Origin: Taiwanofungus camphoratus
Taxonomy: Eukaryota; Basidiomycota; Agaricomycetes; Polyporales; Taiwanofungaceae
Direction: 5' to 3'
DNA length: 64,000 nt
NCBI GenBank assembly: GCA_003999685.1
Contig: CP021231.1
Location: 992,001 to 1,056,000 of the forward strand
The notes beneath the pieces were generated by a model, which searched no databases, was not told the origin of the DNA, and saw nothing but the letters and a program-made list of their open reading frames with translations. This document shows, piece by piece, positions 34,054 to 44,632 of the stretch (positions are counted from its first letter, which is position 1; each line of letters opens with the position of its first letter). Made by a program: the position numbers and the translations under genes.

Positions 34054-34635
34054 TGATAGGTGCCAGACCCTTCTAGGTCCCACAGAGCGCCCTCACTCAA
34101 CTCTAGGACCTTAGTCATGGCTTTGATGCCACTTGATGTGTTTGATACAGTCTGAAAAGCCGCCACAAGACTCCCTGATAGCTTCAAATCATGCCACAGC
34201 CACTCTGCCAAGTCCGGCCTGACGTTCCAGCACACTGTTCTCTCTACACACAAGACGACACACACAGGCCCTTGCACATGACCAGTCATGCCACCCCAAT
34301 ATCGCTTGATCAGCTTCAACGCACCACTCAATGTGCTCGATAACACTACGGCCACAGGTTTCATCTTAGTCTATGTACGTTCCTTTATCTCAACCTTTCT
34401 AGTGATGTCAGTACAGTAGCCACTCCCTCTACAAGCTACTCCGTAGTTTATAGTACGCAAGTAGTTAGGATGCCACTCGTACTACACCACTCATGATGTG
34501 CCTTACATTATAGTACAGTAGTATAAATGTGATGTATGATGTCTTGAAACAATGCAGAAGTTTTTCCCATCCTGTAAAGCTCAAGAAGAGCACCTTCGAG
34601 TCAGTCCTCTACTGTGTTCTACTGCATCCTTCTGT
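34054..34635 (+). repeat. 3' LTR of gypsy copy 1, interrupted
   Basis: Starts TGATAGGTGCCAGACCC and follows the family LTR until 34635, where the LTR of copy 2 begins in the opposite orientation. The remaining several hundred bases of this LTR are not found after copy 2, so they were deleted. Confidence 0.85.
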
Positions 34636-35608
34636 TGATGCACGCTATAGCACTCCAACCCCTACAGGGTTCGACCTAGAGAAGCTGAAAGGCTATAGTA
34701 CTAGTTAGTGTGGAGGGGAGAGTCAGCAGCAAAGGGTTCCCGGTCTCAAATGGGTCGAGAGATGTCTACAAAGGTCTTTGATGACCAACGACGTGCATCA
34801 TGGCTGTTTGACGTAGCTTCGATGCACTACAATGTTGTACTATACTAAGGAGAGGCCTAAATGTGAGAACTTAGCTGATACGCAGCCCTTCAATTCCTGT
34901 AGAAGGTGGACTTGGGTTAGAGAGAGATGCTAGCACAACCCTTCAATGTGACTCGAAGGCAGATGTAGGACTGAACACAACTCTTCGACGGATGTCGAAG
35001 ACGGACAAGATGCGACCCTTCAAGATACTGTAGAAGGCGGATAGTAGATGCAACTCTTCGAACGTAATCAAAGATGGAAGGATGCAGTAGAACACAGTAG
35101 GAGACTGACTCAAAGGTGCTCTTCTTGAGCTCTGCAGGATGGGGGAAAACTTATCTGTTGTTTCGAGACACCATACATTGCATTTATACTACTGTACTAT
35201 AATGTAAGGCATATCGGGAGTGGCATAGTACGAGTGGCATTCTAACTACTTGCGTACTATGAACTACGGAGTGGCCTGTAGAGGGAGTGGCTACTTGTTG
35301 TCACTAAAGAGGCTGAAACAAAGGAACATATATGAACTATACTAAGACAAGACCTGGAGCCATAGCATTATCGAGTACATCGAGTGGCGCGTTGTAGCAG
35401 ATCGAGCGATATCAGAGTGGCAAGACCAGTCATGTGCGAGGACATTGAGTGGCAACTGCGTGTGGCGTATTGTGCATAGAGGGAACAGTACACCGAAACA
35501 TCGGACTGAAACTGGCAGAGTGGCTGTGGCGTAATTTGAAGGTATGACTAAGGTCCTAGGGTCAAGTGAGGGTGCTCCGTGGGGCCTAGAAGGGTCTGGT
35601 GCCTATCA
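34636..35608 (-). repeat. LTR of gypsy copy 2
   Basis: Begins TGATGCACGCTATAG and ends GCCTATCA on the plus strand; 973 bp. It matches 52784-53763 over its whole length. Differences are mostly CpG transitions. Confidence 0.88.
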
Positions 35609-35857
35609 TCTCCTCCTTTTTGAAATTTGGACCATCCTCAGTCCACATGTGATGTCTAGAAGCTTGATGGATGTGACTGGATCGAAGCTCTATAGAGACC
35701 TGCGTGGTTCTGACCTTCTCGTGACTCGTGCCAATCACGTGCTGTCAAAGGGGATTTAAGCCAGTGCGACTTAGCTGTTTTTCTTTGCTTGTCGTTCCAC
35801 ATTTGACACGCTCCCCCCTCTTCGCTCTAAACTGCTCCACATTTTCATCCTGCTTTA

Positions 35858-37168
35858 CAATGTCAGCCCACTCTGCGACTCCTGTTCTCACCTCATTGCG
35901 TGCACAATGCACTTGTGGCTGCCTCATCGCCACGCTGGACACGCCTTGTGACACAGTCGCCTCTGTCGGAGAAGTGGAGGAGTGGGCTCAGGAGGTTGCA
36001 AACCTCTTGGTAAGTAACTTAGTCCTTCCTTGTTGTACAACAGCTGATCTTATTGTAGAGTACATATCGTAAGGCCCAAGGCATCGTCGAAGATCCCGAG
36101 GTCAAGGGGCACGTTGCTGTGCTCATCGAGGACCTCACCGAGTATGCAACTGAGTTGTGGGTCCACTGGGCCTGCGACGAGTGGCCTGCGCTCTCTGTGG
36201 CCATCAACATCGCCATTGTGCACTGTGTGGAGGAGAAGCAGCATTTGAAAGAAGAGGCGTATGCTGCCGCCACCGAAGTTCATCGTTTGGAGGAGGAGTG
36301 TCGTCAGCAGGAGGAGGCCAAGCGTTTGGCCAGAAAAGAGGAAGCGGCTGCCCATCTCGCACAGAAGGCCAGAGAGCTGCTTGAAGGGGCCGCCGCTCCT
36401 TTGAAGGGTAAGAAGTGGGCTCAGGAGGAGGAGGGGGTAAGTGCGGCTGTAAGTGGCTTGGTCCTCCTATCTTTCTACTGACTGATTTGTGAAAAGGCGT
36501 CGAAAGGTGATCATGACAGCTCAATGGTGCCCGAGACTGACTGGGCACAAGTTGTGTGTCAGAAGCAGCAGGCGGGGGAGAAGGTACATCTTCGATATGC
36601 TGTGTGCCTTTGACTTGACTAACACTTTTTTTTTGTAGTGTGATCGATGTTGCACCTGTACCCAGACCATCGAGTGCACCTGGTTGGAGGGTGCTACAGT
36701 GTGCGACCGCTGCATACAGGCGGCGCAGGGGTGTTACTTCGGTGGCGTCTCGGTTTTGGGGAAGACAAAGAAGATGCGTGGTGGTGGGAAGAAACAAGGT
36801 AAGTGCCCTCTTGTTAGTTTACAACTTTGTTTCTAACCCTTCTTTTTCCAGCGCACACCCCTTCTGCTGGCCCTTCGATGGGGGAGGCCAGTGGATCAAA
36901 GTGTCATCGAGTGATGCAGCCACCTCGTCCCGCTGTCAAGGTCCCTCTGGATGGCAGTAGTCGCCTGGGCCTCGAGCAGGATGACCTGGACTCGCTTGAC
37001 CTTGACAAGCAGTCCTGCGCTGCCATCCACATGATTCAGGCAGAGTGTGCAAACATTGCGTTTCACCACGCCATGCTCCATGACCTCGACCTGGAGCTGA
37101 TTCGCATAAAACAGGAGACGATTGCGGGCGGCAGCTTTGTAGTTGAGCTGGAGTTGGGTGACGAGTAG
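35858..37168 (+). CDS. Antisense accessory gene of gypsy copy 2 (looks whole)
   Basis: Plus-strand gene lying antisense to its host element, starting MSAHSATP at 35858. Five exon-like segments are separated by four short GT-AG introns of about 50-60 bases. Segments carry, in order: an N-terminal block (VEEWAQEVANLL); WVHWACDEWPAL plus a Glu/Ala/Arg-rich coiled-coil-like stretch (about 36120-36430); a short linker; a cysteine cluster of the pattern C-x2-C-x6-C-x-W-x6-C-x2-C-x6-C (about 36640-36800); and a C-terminal block with conserved His and Leu (HDLDLELIRI). The cluster resembles fungal C6 zinc domains, so a nuclear protein is inferred. The same gene is in copies 1 and 3, so it belongs to this gypsy family. 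Confidence 0.65.
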
Positions 37169-37599
37169 TTGTCGTCTTGTGGTGGGTCGTGGTCTTGTAG
37201 TATAGAAAAAAATTAATTGTTCTTCCTCCCAATGTGAAAATGTGTGATAGAAGAAAATAGAGGTGTTCAAAGAAAAAGAACACATTGAAGGACTTGGTAA
37301 GAAAAATGGTAGCATTGGTAGGCTCAGTTTGTCATCACTGCCTAGGAGGACTCATAGAATGTGAGCCTCCACGCAACGTTCGAATCAATGTGTTCGTAGA
37401 ATGTCAAAGCAATATCGTGACTTAGTGGAGTTGAATTGGATATGGTACAAGTAGAATGACGCTAGCTCAAATAGAAAAAGAGATGAAATCAAGCATATGG
37501 TAAGAGAAAGAGATCATAGAAAGTATGCATCGTAGTAGTACAAGTAGGGGGACGGGGGCTTCTAGTGGTCGCTTTCTTCAACATCTTCAATGATGTCAT

Positions 37600-40500
37600 C
37601 ATCATTGTCGCCGAGCAAATTGGATCATTCAAGTTCTTGAAGACGCTCCGTTGAGACGTCTTCTAGGTTGTCTGGAATGAGGATGGATTGTTAAGCGAAG
37701 TAGGGAATGACTCAAAATGCTGCAATGGGCCTGTCGAGAACTGTGCTGTCCAGTTTGCAGACGATGTATGCGCTGCCCTTGTTGCGCGAGACAACAATGA
37801 GGGGGCCTAGGTAGCAGGGGCACATCTTGCTATTCAGGGACTTCTTGATCTTCGTGTTTTGTACAAGCACTAGGTCTCCACGTTTGAAATTAAAGTCCTT
37901 AATCGAGTGCTCGTGCTCCTTTTCAAAGTGAAGTGCTGCTGTTCAACGAGCTTCGTAGACCTTTGAGCTGAGTTCAGCTACTTGCGCTATGCACTTCTGG
38001 AGCGCGATTGCTCTGCATGTAATGAGATCTGTCATAGAAAGAATTGCAGTGGGAGGGGGTTGAAGGTACATGGCTTCTACGATGTCGAGAGAGATGAGAG
38101 GGTGAGTGCCCGTGACTACAAAGTACAGTGAGCAACTCATGCGTCGTTGAGTCATAATGTGTTTGGACCAGAATACAAAGTACGCCATATGAGACCACTT
38201 CTTCTCATCTTCGACGGCGGTTTTGAACAAGACTTGTCTCGTGCTGAAGTGCAGTCGTTCAACAAGTCCGTTCGCTCTAGAGTTGTAGCTGCTGATTTGA
38301 ATGTGGTTGATGTGGTATTTCTTCGACAGATAGTCTGCTGCTTTGATAAACGCTGCTACGTTGTCCGTAACGATCTCGCTGAGCGCATCCCATCAACAGA
38401 GGATGTCTTCGAAGATCCAGTCAGCGAGCGCTGATGCTGTTTCTTTTTGAAGCATTCAAAACTTCGGGTACATTGTGAGAGAGCATTTTCCTTGTACAAG
38501 ATACTTGTATCCACCTGATGTGGGCATATGCATCATATCAATATGTATCTTTGTGAAGATAGAGGCCAGTATTGCGATGGTAGGAGGAATAAGGATTTGC
38601 TGAACTTGACGAGACTGACATAGATGGCACATTCATACGATGATACGACCTAGGGGACCCTGGTACCTAGGGAGTGCTCCGCAACGTGGCTGTGGGGTAG
38701 TGTGATAACTGTGAGGATGTGAGAGTAGGAGCTACAACCTGTATGATACCGGGAAACCTGTATGTCTTGTTTTTGTAAGTAGGGGAGTAAGGGGTCAAGG
38801 GTCCTGCACAACAGGATCTTTGTTCCTAAGTGCTATACTATTCCTAAGGCCTTGCAAGGCCCTCCGAAGTACGCGAAGTTCTTCGAGATTTTGCGAAGTC
38901 CTTCGAAGTTTTAGCTAAATCGCATGAGCTGACTTCGTAGGTGCTGCAAAGTCCTTTTAGCTAGAGTTAGCTAAAGGGCGTAAGGCTTTAGAGGTTTGTT
39001 AGAGTGAGGTGGGCGAGGTTTGGCTAGCGTAGGAGACCTGTAGGAGAGGTCGGAGAGTTCGAGGGCGTAGGGAGATGTACTATAGCCTGAAACTAAGGCT
39101 GTGGGAGAGTCGTAGGGCTATTTGTAGGACATAGGGATGACACAACGTGAGCCTAAGGGTATAACTAAGGCGGAGGCCCACCGGGTAGATGTTATATGAG
39201 GTGCTGAAGGGTGCGAAGTCACGGCAACTTCGTGGATCGTAGTGCATAGTTCGGGAGGTGTAGACATGGTTCATAGATAGATTGCGAGCGTAGACGTAGT
39301 TCAAAGGTACTGAGACGGAGCTGGGGTGGAGACTTAGAGACCTTAGGACCGTTCCTAAGGTTGTACTCGTGGCGCTTTCCTGAGATCGGAGCTACAGGGG
39401 AACTGGTATTCCAAAGAGAGAAGCGTGCACTGAGGGGTCTCTGTCGTACATAGTAAACTACCTCTGACTAAATAGAGGAGCGTGAGGTGAACTATTCTTG
39501 TGCAAAGTGATCCTTATGAGTCCGAAATGTGTACTAAAGCGCATGGACTCCGAAGTGAACACGAGGAGGATAGGAACTAATTAGGAACTGAAACAGGGGA
39601 ACTACGTACGGTAGAAAGGTGACCAACTTCATTCACGAGGGTGGGATGACTATCCGAGAGCAGCCATGCACCGTGATCACCTATTTTAGTGGGCTAAGAG
39701 TGCATGAAGTTCTTAGCAGCGGGACTTGGCCTAATCGGGGTAGGAGGTGTCCTAACTGGGTGGAGGGCCATATGGATACGCCCTAGGATGACCTTATGGC
39801 ATAGGTTCGAGACCCATGGGGGTGCACAAGGCTTTCTAAGTCAAACTTCCAGAACTTCGGACCATTTCGGAGCCTATCAGAGGTAGCTGCAATCACAAGA
39901 GCTAGGAGAGACTTAGCTAAGACTTCTTAGCTAAGCCCGGGATGAGTGACCTAGTAGATAGGACCTAGATCCAATGGAACAGTATGGGAGGACCGGCAGT
40001 GTCCGATAGTGGACTTAGCAGGAGTTAGGGACTTCGCGTCTAGCATTCAAAATCTCGTAGCACCTCGTGTGACTTCGCAAGACTTCATAGGGTGTTAGGA
40101 GGGTTTAGGAAGGAAAGGGGGTGTTAGGAATATTATAGGGACCTATCTCTCCTGTCGTAGGCTGTAGGAGAGTCTTAGAGTGGTCAGTTGGGGGATTAGA
40201 AAGCTCCTAAAATCACAATTCGGGGCCCAGGAGGCTACGGGACTCATCAACGAACCATGCTATGTCTGCGTAGTGGAATGGCCACCAGAATCATTTGTTG
40301 ACAAAGACTTTTGTTGCGTAGATCCCCTGATGGGCGGTGCAGTTGTGATATTCTTGAAGGATTTGAAGTTGATCGCCAGGCTTGACAACCAACTTGTGTG
40401 CACCGTGGCTGTCCTTTCATCATAGAGTGTCATTATCCAGGAAGAACAGCAAGCAGTACTTGAGAAAACCTTTGTATTCACCGTCTGAAATGCCTTCTGG

Positions 40501-41415
40501 CTTCGAAAGTGTTCGATGAAACTCGACAACCTCGTCAAGTCTTGCATCTGCGAGCTGTGCTTGCTCTGAACATGGGACTATTTCATAGCTATCCTCCTCT
40601 TTTTGAAATTGGAGCCATTCTCAGCTTCTGCATTGGTTAGGACGGACATCACAGGGGTAGGAGGGGGAGGTAGTATCTGATGGACAAAGGAGTGCATGTG
40701 ATCAATCCAGTCGTCAAAGTCTTTGTTGAATTCTTTTACGACAGCGTCACCTGGCTGTGGCGTTCATCGTGAGAGGCCATTGGGGCCATGCATGGTACCA
40801 GGAACATGTACTATCATGAAGTGAAATGTGAGGATGGCTACTATTCAGCAGTTGATACTTGCACTGGGGGCAATATCTGGGTTCTTGAGCATGCCTTTGA
40901 TGTAGTGAGCGTCGACTTCTACGATGAGGTTTCAAACACCGATAAGATAGAGTCGAAGGGATCAAAGGGCACAGAATAGACCGTAGATCTTGAGCTTAGG
41001 TTGAGAGAACCTTCATTCGTGATTGTTGAGCATGATAGAGCTGAAACGATTGTAGTAGCGGACTCGAGTGTTGGCTTTGTTGCACTGACAAAGGTGGTAC
41101 CCGACCGCAATGAATGAAGTGTCAACTGCGAGGATTACGGGGGATGGGAAATCATAGTTGATAGCGTGAAGTGCGGAGGATGAGAGTAGAGCATCCTTGA
41201 GGTCTTCTTGTGCTGCAATTTGCTCAGGACCAAATTTGAACTCTACATCCTTTCTCATTAGACGTACGAGGGCATCGGCGTGATGGGTGAAGTTGCGTAT
41301 GAATATTCGAACGACTCTGATGGTTCCTAGGAACACTCGAACATTTGAGAGTGTAGTGCAGGGGCCCCAGTTGCATATTGCTGAGACTCGAGAGCCATCG
41401 GGCAACTGTCCTTCC
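37600..41415 (-). pseudogene. Gypsy copy 2 integrase and RNase H remains
   Basis: Integrase C-terminal and core parts lie at about 37700-38640 (TGTHPLISLDIVEAMYLQ) and resume beyond the solo LTR at about 40250-40440. RNase-H-type and connection parts are at about 40740-41415. They align with copy 3 at 56240-58270. Broken in many places. Confidence 0.8.
38641..40249 (-). repeat. Solo LTR, 1.6 kb, second copy of the 14-kb family
   Basis: In reverse orientation it matches 14023-15785. It is flanked on both sides by ACGA, a clean 4-bp target duplication, and the flanking sequence joins up to match gypsy copy 3 near 57300. Ends are TGATGAGT...GTATCA on the minus strand. No coding capacity is visible. 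Confidence 0.85.
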
Positions 41416-41431
41416 ACACAATCCAGTAAGA

Positions 41432-42360
41432 AAACCCCATTGCAATGGGCCAATAAACGCTGAGTTTGGCCCATTGTGAATGGGCTGTCCAACATCAGCC
41501 GACCATTGAAACAAGCCTCGTTGCAACCAGTCAGCTGGGCGTGAATATATTCCCGTTGCAACGGGTCAGCCAGTCATAAAACCTACCCATTGCAATGGGT
41601 CGGCCGGGGATGGGACCATCCCGTTGAAACAGGTCAGCCAGGCAGGGTACCTATCCCGTTGCAATGGGTCAGCTGAGGATGGGACCATCTCGTTGCAACA
41701 GGTCGGCTGGGCAGGGTACCTACCCGTTGCAACGGGTCGGCCAGTGATGGAACCATCCCATTGCAATGGGTTGGTCGGGGATGGGACCATCCTGTTGAAA
41801 TGGGTCGGCCGGGCAGGGTACCTACCCATTGCAACGGGTCGGCCGGTGATGGACCCATCTCGTTGCAATGGGTCAGCCGGGCAGGGTACCTACTCATTGC
41901 AACGGGTCAGCCGGTGATGGAACCATCCCGTTGCAACGGGTCTGCCAGGGATGGGACCATCCCGTTGCAACGGGTCGGTCGGTGATGGAACCATCCCATT
42001 GCAACGGGTCGGCCAGGGATGGGACCATCCCATTGCAATGGGTCGACCGGTGATGGAACCATCCCATTGCAACGGATCAGCCAGGGATGGGACCATCCCG
42101 TTGCAATGGGTCGGCCAGTGATGGAACCATCCCATTGCAACGGATCGGCCAGGGATGGGACCATCCCGTTGCAACGGGTTGGCCGGTCATGAAACCCCGT
42201 TGCAACAGATCAGCTGGCCGTGATACCATCCTGTTGCAACAGGTCAGCTGGGCAGGGTACCAGCCTGCAGTAATGGGTTGGCCAACAATGGAACCAGCCA
42301 GCTGCAATGGGTCAGCGGGCAATGAACCCAACCTGATGCAATGGGTGAGGCAAGAGTGGG
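41432..42360. repeat. 34-bp satellite with the palindrome CCCGTTGCAACGGG
   Basis: Roughly 27 units of about 34 bp. Each has a 14-bp perfect palindrome (CCCGTTGCAACGGG or its CpG-decayed form CCCATTGCAATGGG) plus a spacer of about 20 bp of three types: GGTGATGGAACCAT, GGGATGGGACCAT or GGGCAGGGTACCTA. Spacers are repeated, not unique. The array starts exactly where gypsy copy 2 stops and ends about 200 bp before the TET/JBP gene. It may be a sub-terminal region of the KDZ element or a local satellite. Confidence 0.85.
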
Positions 42361-42571
42361 TCAGCTGAACTGGGTTCAACCTGTTTCTGCCCATGTTTTG
42401 CTGATTTTGTCTATTACATACATATATTTTTTATTGGCTTTTATTTACAGTCATTGTCATATTGTTTGTCATTGTATACATGCATTTGGTCCATGTCAAT
42501 CATTTTTTTTTTCACTTGCCAATTTCAACTGTACCTCAGACTCATCACCTTTGATTTTGAATGAAACTGTC

Positions 42572-43860
42572 ATGAGCACACCTATGGCCAATCACTTTGA
42601 ATATACTGAGAATGTGGCATCTTACCTTCATCAACTTTTCTTGCATCACCTGTCTCAAATGTCCCTTGATCCCCCTCCACCTCCTTCTTCTATATACCCC
42701 AGCTTGAGCTTCTCATTGAGATTTGTTCAGAATGCCTATCAGATATCTGCCAAGTTGGCAGAAGCCTATATGACCCGCTGTGAGCCAGAGACAGTTGTTT
42801 TGATGTCTCCATTGCTGATGTTGTATGATTGAGCAGTGACAGTGCCCTGGGACATCAGAGCCTATGCTGAACAGCTGACCCCTCAAATTTCTGGGTTCAA
42901 CAAGGCTCAAGAGGCCAGGATCTCTGAACAGTTCCCTCCATTGTTTGAAGATCCCATGCCAGTCATCAAAACCCCAGTGACTGTAGTGGATCAGCATGGG
43001 AAGATTCTGGTATGGCATCTACCTGATGTGCTGAGCCCAGAGCATCAGGTGAGTTTGATCTGATTTTTGCTTGTGATGATGAGCATGATGTTTGAGATGG
43101 TCAGCACCAGATATGGGATGATTCAGTGATGCTGAACCAGATGTTGAAATCCCATCATCCCCAGTCAGAGGGCAACTGGAGGATGAAGTCTGAGTATTAC
43201 ATGAATGAAGACCAGTGTGAGCAGTTCCTCCCTGGATGCATCAACCTGTCCCCAGCATGGTTTCAACAAGGACATGAGGTGAGTGACAAGGGATTTCATG
43301 CTCACATCAGTTCTGAGATGAGGTCAACACCCAGAGCATGAGTTTCAATCCAGAGGTTTGCAGTGTGCTGAAGAAGCCAGACTCTGTGAGCAGAGTATGG
43401 CTGCAGAGGATGAGGGAGACCTCTGCGTTGATAGGGGGAATAATAAGCATCATTCACCCTGAGCTTTACAGGTCTGGCCTCATTGAGAGGGACGCAATGG
43501 CTTCCAGGGGTGGATGAGGTGCTGAAGGAATGGCATTCGCCCTTCAATGCGATGAGCTTCATTGCCAACAGGGAAAGTCCCAGTCACAGAGACTGGAAGG
43601 CCATGGCATGCTGGTATGACATCTTGGTGACCATTGGGAACTCTCAAGATTTGACCTTGGATCTGGAGGGGGTGGGGGTGAGACTGGCCTATCCTAGTGG
43701 GACCATCACAGCCCTGTCTGGGAGGACCATTTTGCACAGGGTGGTGGGGAAGGAGGAGGAGAGGATATGTCTAGCCTACTATATGAGGACCAAGATACAT
43801 GAGAGAGCAGAGGTGTCGTTGGCTGGTTGGATGAGTGTAGATACATATGATGGAGTGTAA
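42572..43860 (+). pseudogene. TET/JBP-like 2-oxoglutarate/Fe(II) dioxygenase
   Basis: Family members oxidise 5-methylcytosine (or thymine) in DNA. Exons 42572-43048 and 43105-43278 have clean GT-AG borders and keep frame; a third starts at about 43335. The catalytic double-stranded beta-helix lies at about 43480-43830: SPSHRDWKAMACWYDIL supplies the H-x-D iron ligands (His codon 43585, Asp codon 43591), GRTILHRV the distal His (codon 43735), and CLAYYMR the 2-oxoglutarate-binding Arg. WYDIL and the YPSGTI block fit fungal TET/JBP proteins. One in-frame TGA follows LLMLYD in exon 1, and there is an apparent frame change near 43480, unless an unusual intron lies there; this copy is therefore probably inactive. 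The catalytic residues themselves are intact. Confidence 0.78.
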
Positions 43861-43959
43861 TATGCAACTTGACATGCCCACACTCTCAGACATTGATCCA
43901 ATGACCAAGCTTTGAGACATCAAAGGACTCCATCCATCATCCCTCTGCCCACAGGCACT

Positions 43960-44420
43960 GGACCTTACCCAATGGCACCAGTCCTGACCTGACAGCACTG
44001 TACATCTTTGCACCGGCACCGAACCTTCTATTTCAGGTGCCGTGCAGTGCCGTGGCTCTGCCCGATGGTGCCGGACCTGACCTGATGGTACCGTACCTCT
44101 TCCCACCAGTGCTGGACCTGACCGGACAGTGCTATACCTCTTCCCGCTGGCACCGCACCAACCCTGATGGTGCTGGACATCTGCCTGACAGTGCTGTTCC
44201 TCTGCTAACCGGCACCGGACCTGACCCGACAGTGCTGTATTTTTTCCCATCAGTGCTGCACCAACCCTGACGGCACCGGACATCTGTCTGACAGCACCGT
44301 TCCTCTGCCAACTGGTGCCAGACCTGACCCAATGGTGCCATACCTCCTCGGTCCAGTGCCAGACCTCCGCCCATCAGCACTGCACCTGTCTCCACTGGTG
44401 CACCTCTTGCTGCCAGTGCT
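43960..44420. repeat. 20-21-bp minisatellite between TET/JBP and the 293-aa gene
   Basis: About 20 units of 20-21 bp alternate two types with the cores GTGCYGGACCTGACC and GTGCYGTACCTCTTCC. It is non-coding here. It begins about 100 bp after the TET/JBP stop. Core and period relate it to the other arrays of the element. Confidence 0.8.
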
Positions 44421-44632
44421 GCAATCCATCAATGAGTTTGATAGACATCATGGATGTGAAATTCTGTAACTTGTTTGGCATCTGTGATTGCCATGCCCAT
44501 GGGCAGAGGTGCTGATCTTGAGTCCATCAGTGGCATGTCATGTGACCTTTAAGGTTGAAATGATGCATCTGATATCAACCTCCCCATCTCCATCCCATTC
44601 ACCTCCCTGTCCATAAGACCTCTGTGACCTCA

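Larger units (their letters stand above)
25131..34635 (+). mobile_element. Ty3/gypsy copy 1 with antisense accessory gene, heavily decayed
   Basis: The 5' LTR is at 25131-26026, gag-pol at about 26041-31680, a minus-strand accessory gene at about 32440-33815, and the 3' LTR begins at 34054 but is interrupted at 34635 by gypsy copy 2. The order gag, protease, reverse transcriptase, RNase H, integrase is Ty3/gypsy. The sense genes are broken in many places (well over ten). Together with LTR divergence this makes it an old copy. Confidence 0.9.
34636..41431 (-). mobile_element. Ty3/gypsy copy 2, 5'-truncated, nested in copy 1
   Basis: Its 3' LTR is at 34636-35608, followed leftward in element order by the antisense accessory gene (35858-37168, plus strand) and integrase and RNase H remains (about 37600-41415). 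Reverse transcriptase, protease, gag and the other LTR are absent: the element stops at about 41431 against a satellite array. A 1.6-kb solo LTR (38641-40249) interrupts the integrase region. The pol remains are broken in many places. Confidence 0.88.

Noticed and set aside
41432-42360. CRISPR-like look: a 14-bp palindromic repeat with 20-bp spacers
   Set aside because: The spacers are themselves repeated in three types, the host is a fungus, and there are no cas genes. It is a satellite.
41566-42394. Several overlapping Arg/Pro/Gly-rich frames on both strands
   Set aside because: They run through the 34-bp satellite. There is no start or splice context and codon content follows the repeat.
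43279-43500. A cryptic intron to explain the frame change in the TET/JBP gene
   Set aside because: I found no donor/acceptor pair that restores phase without removing conserved residues, so a small indel is as likely; left open.
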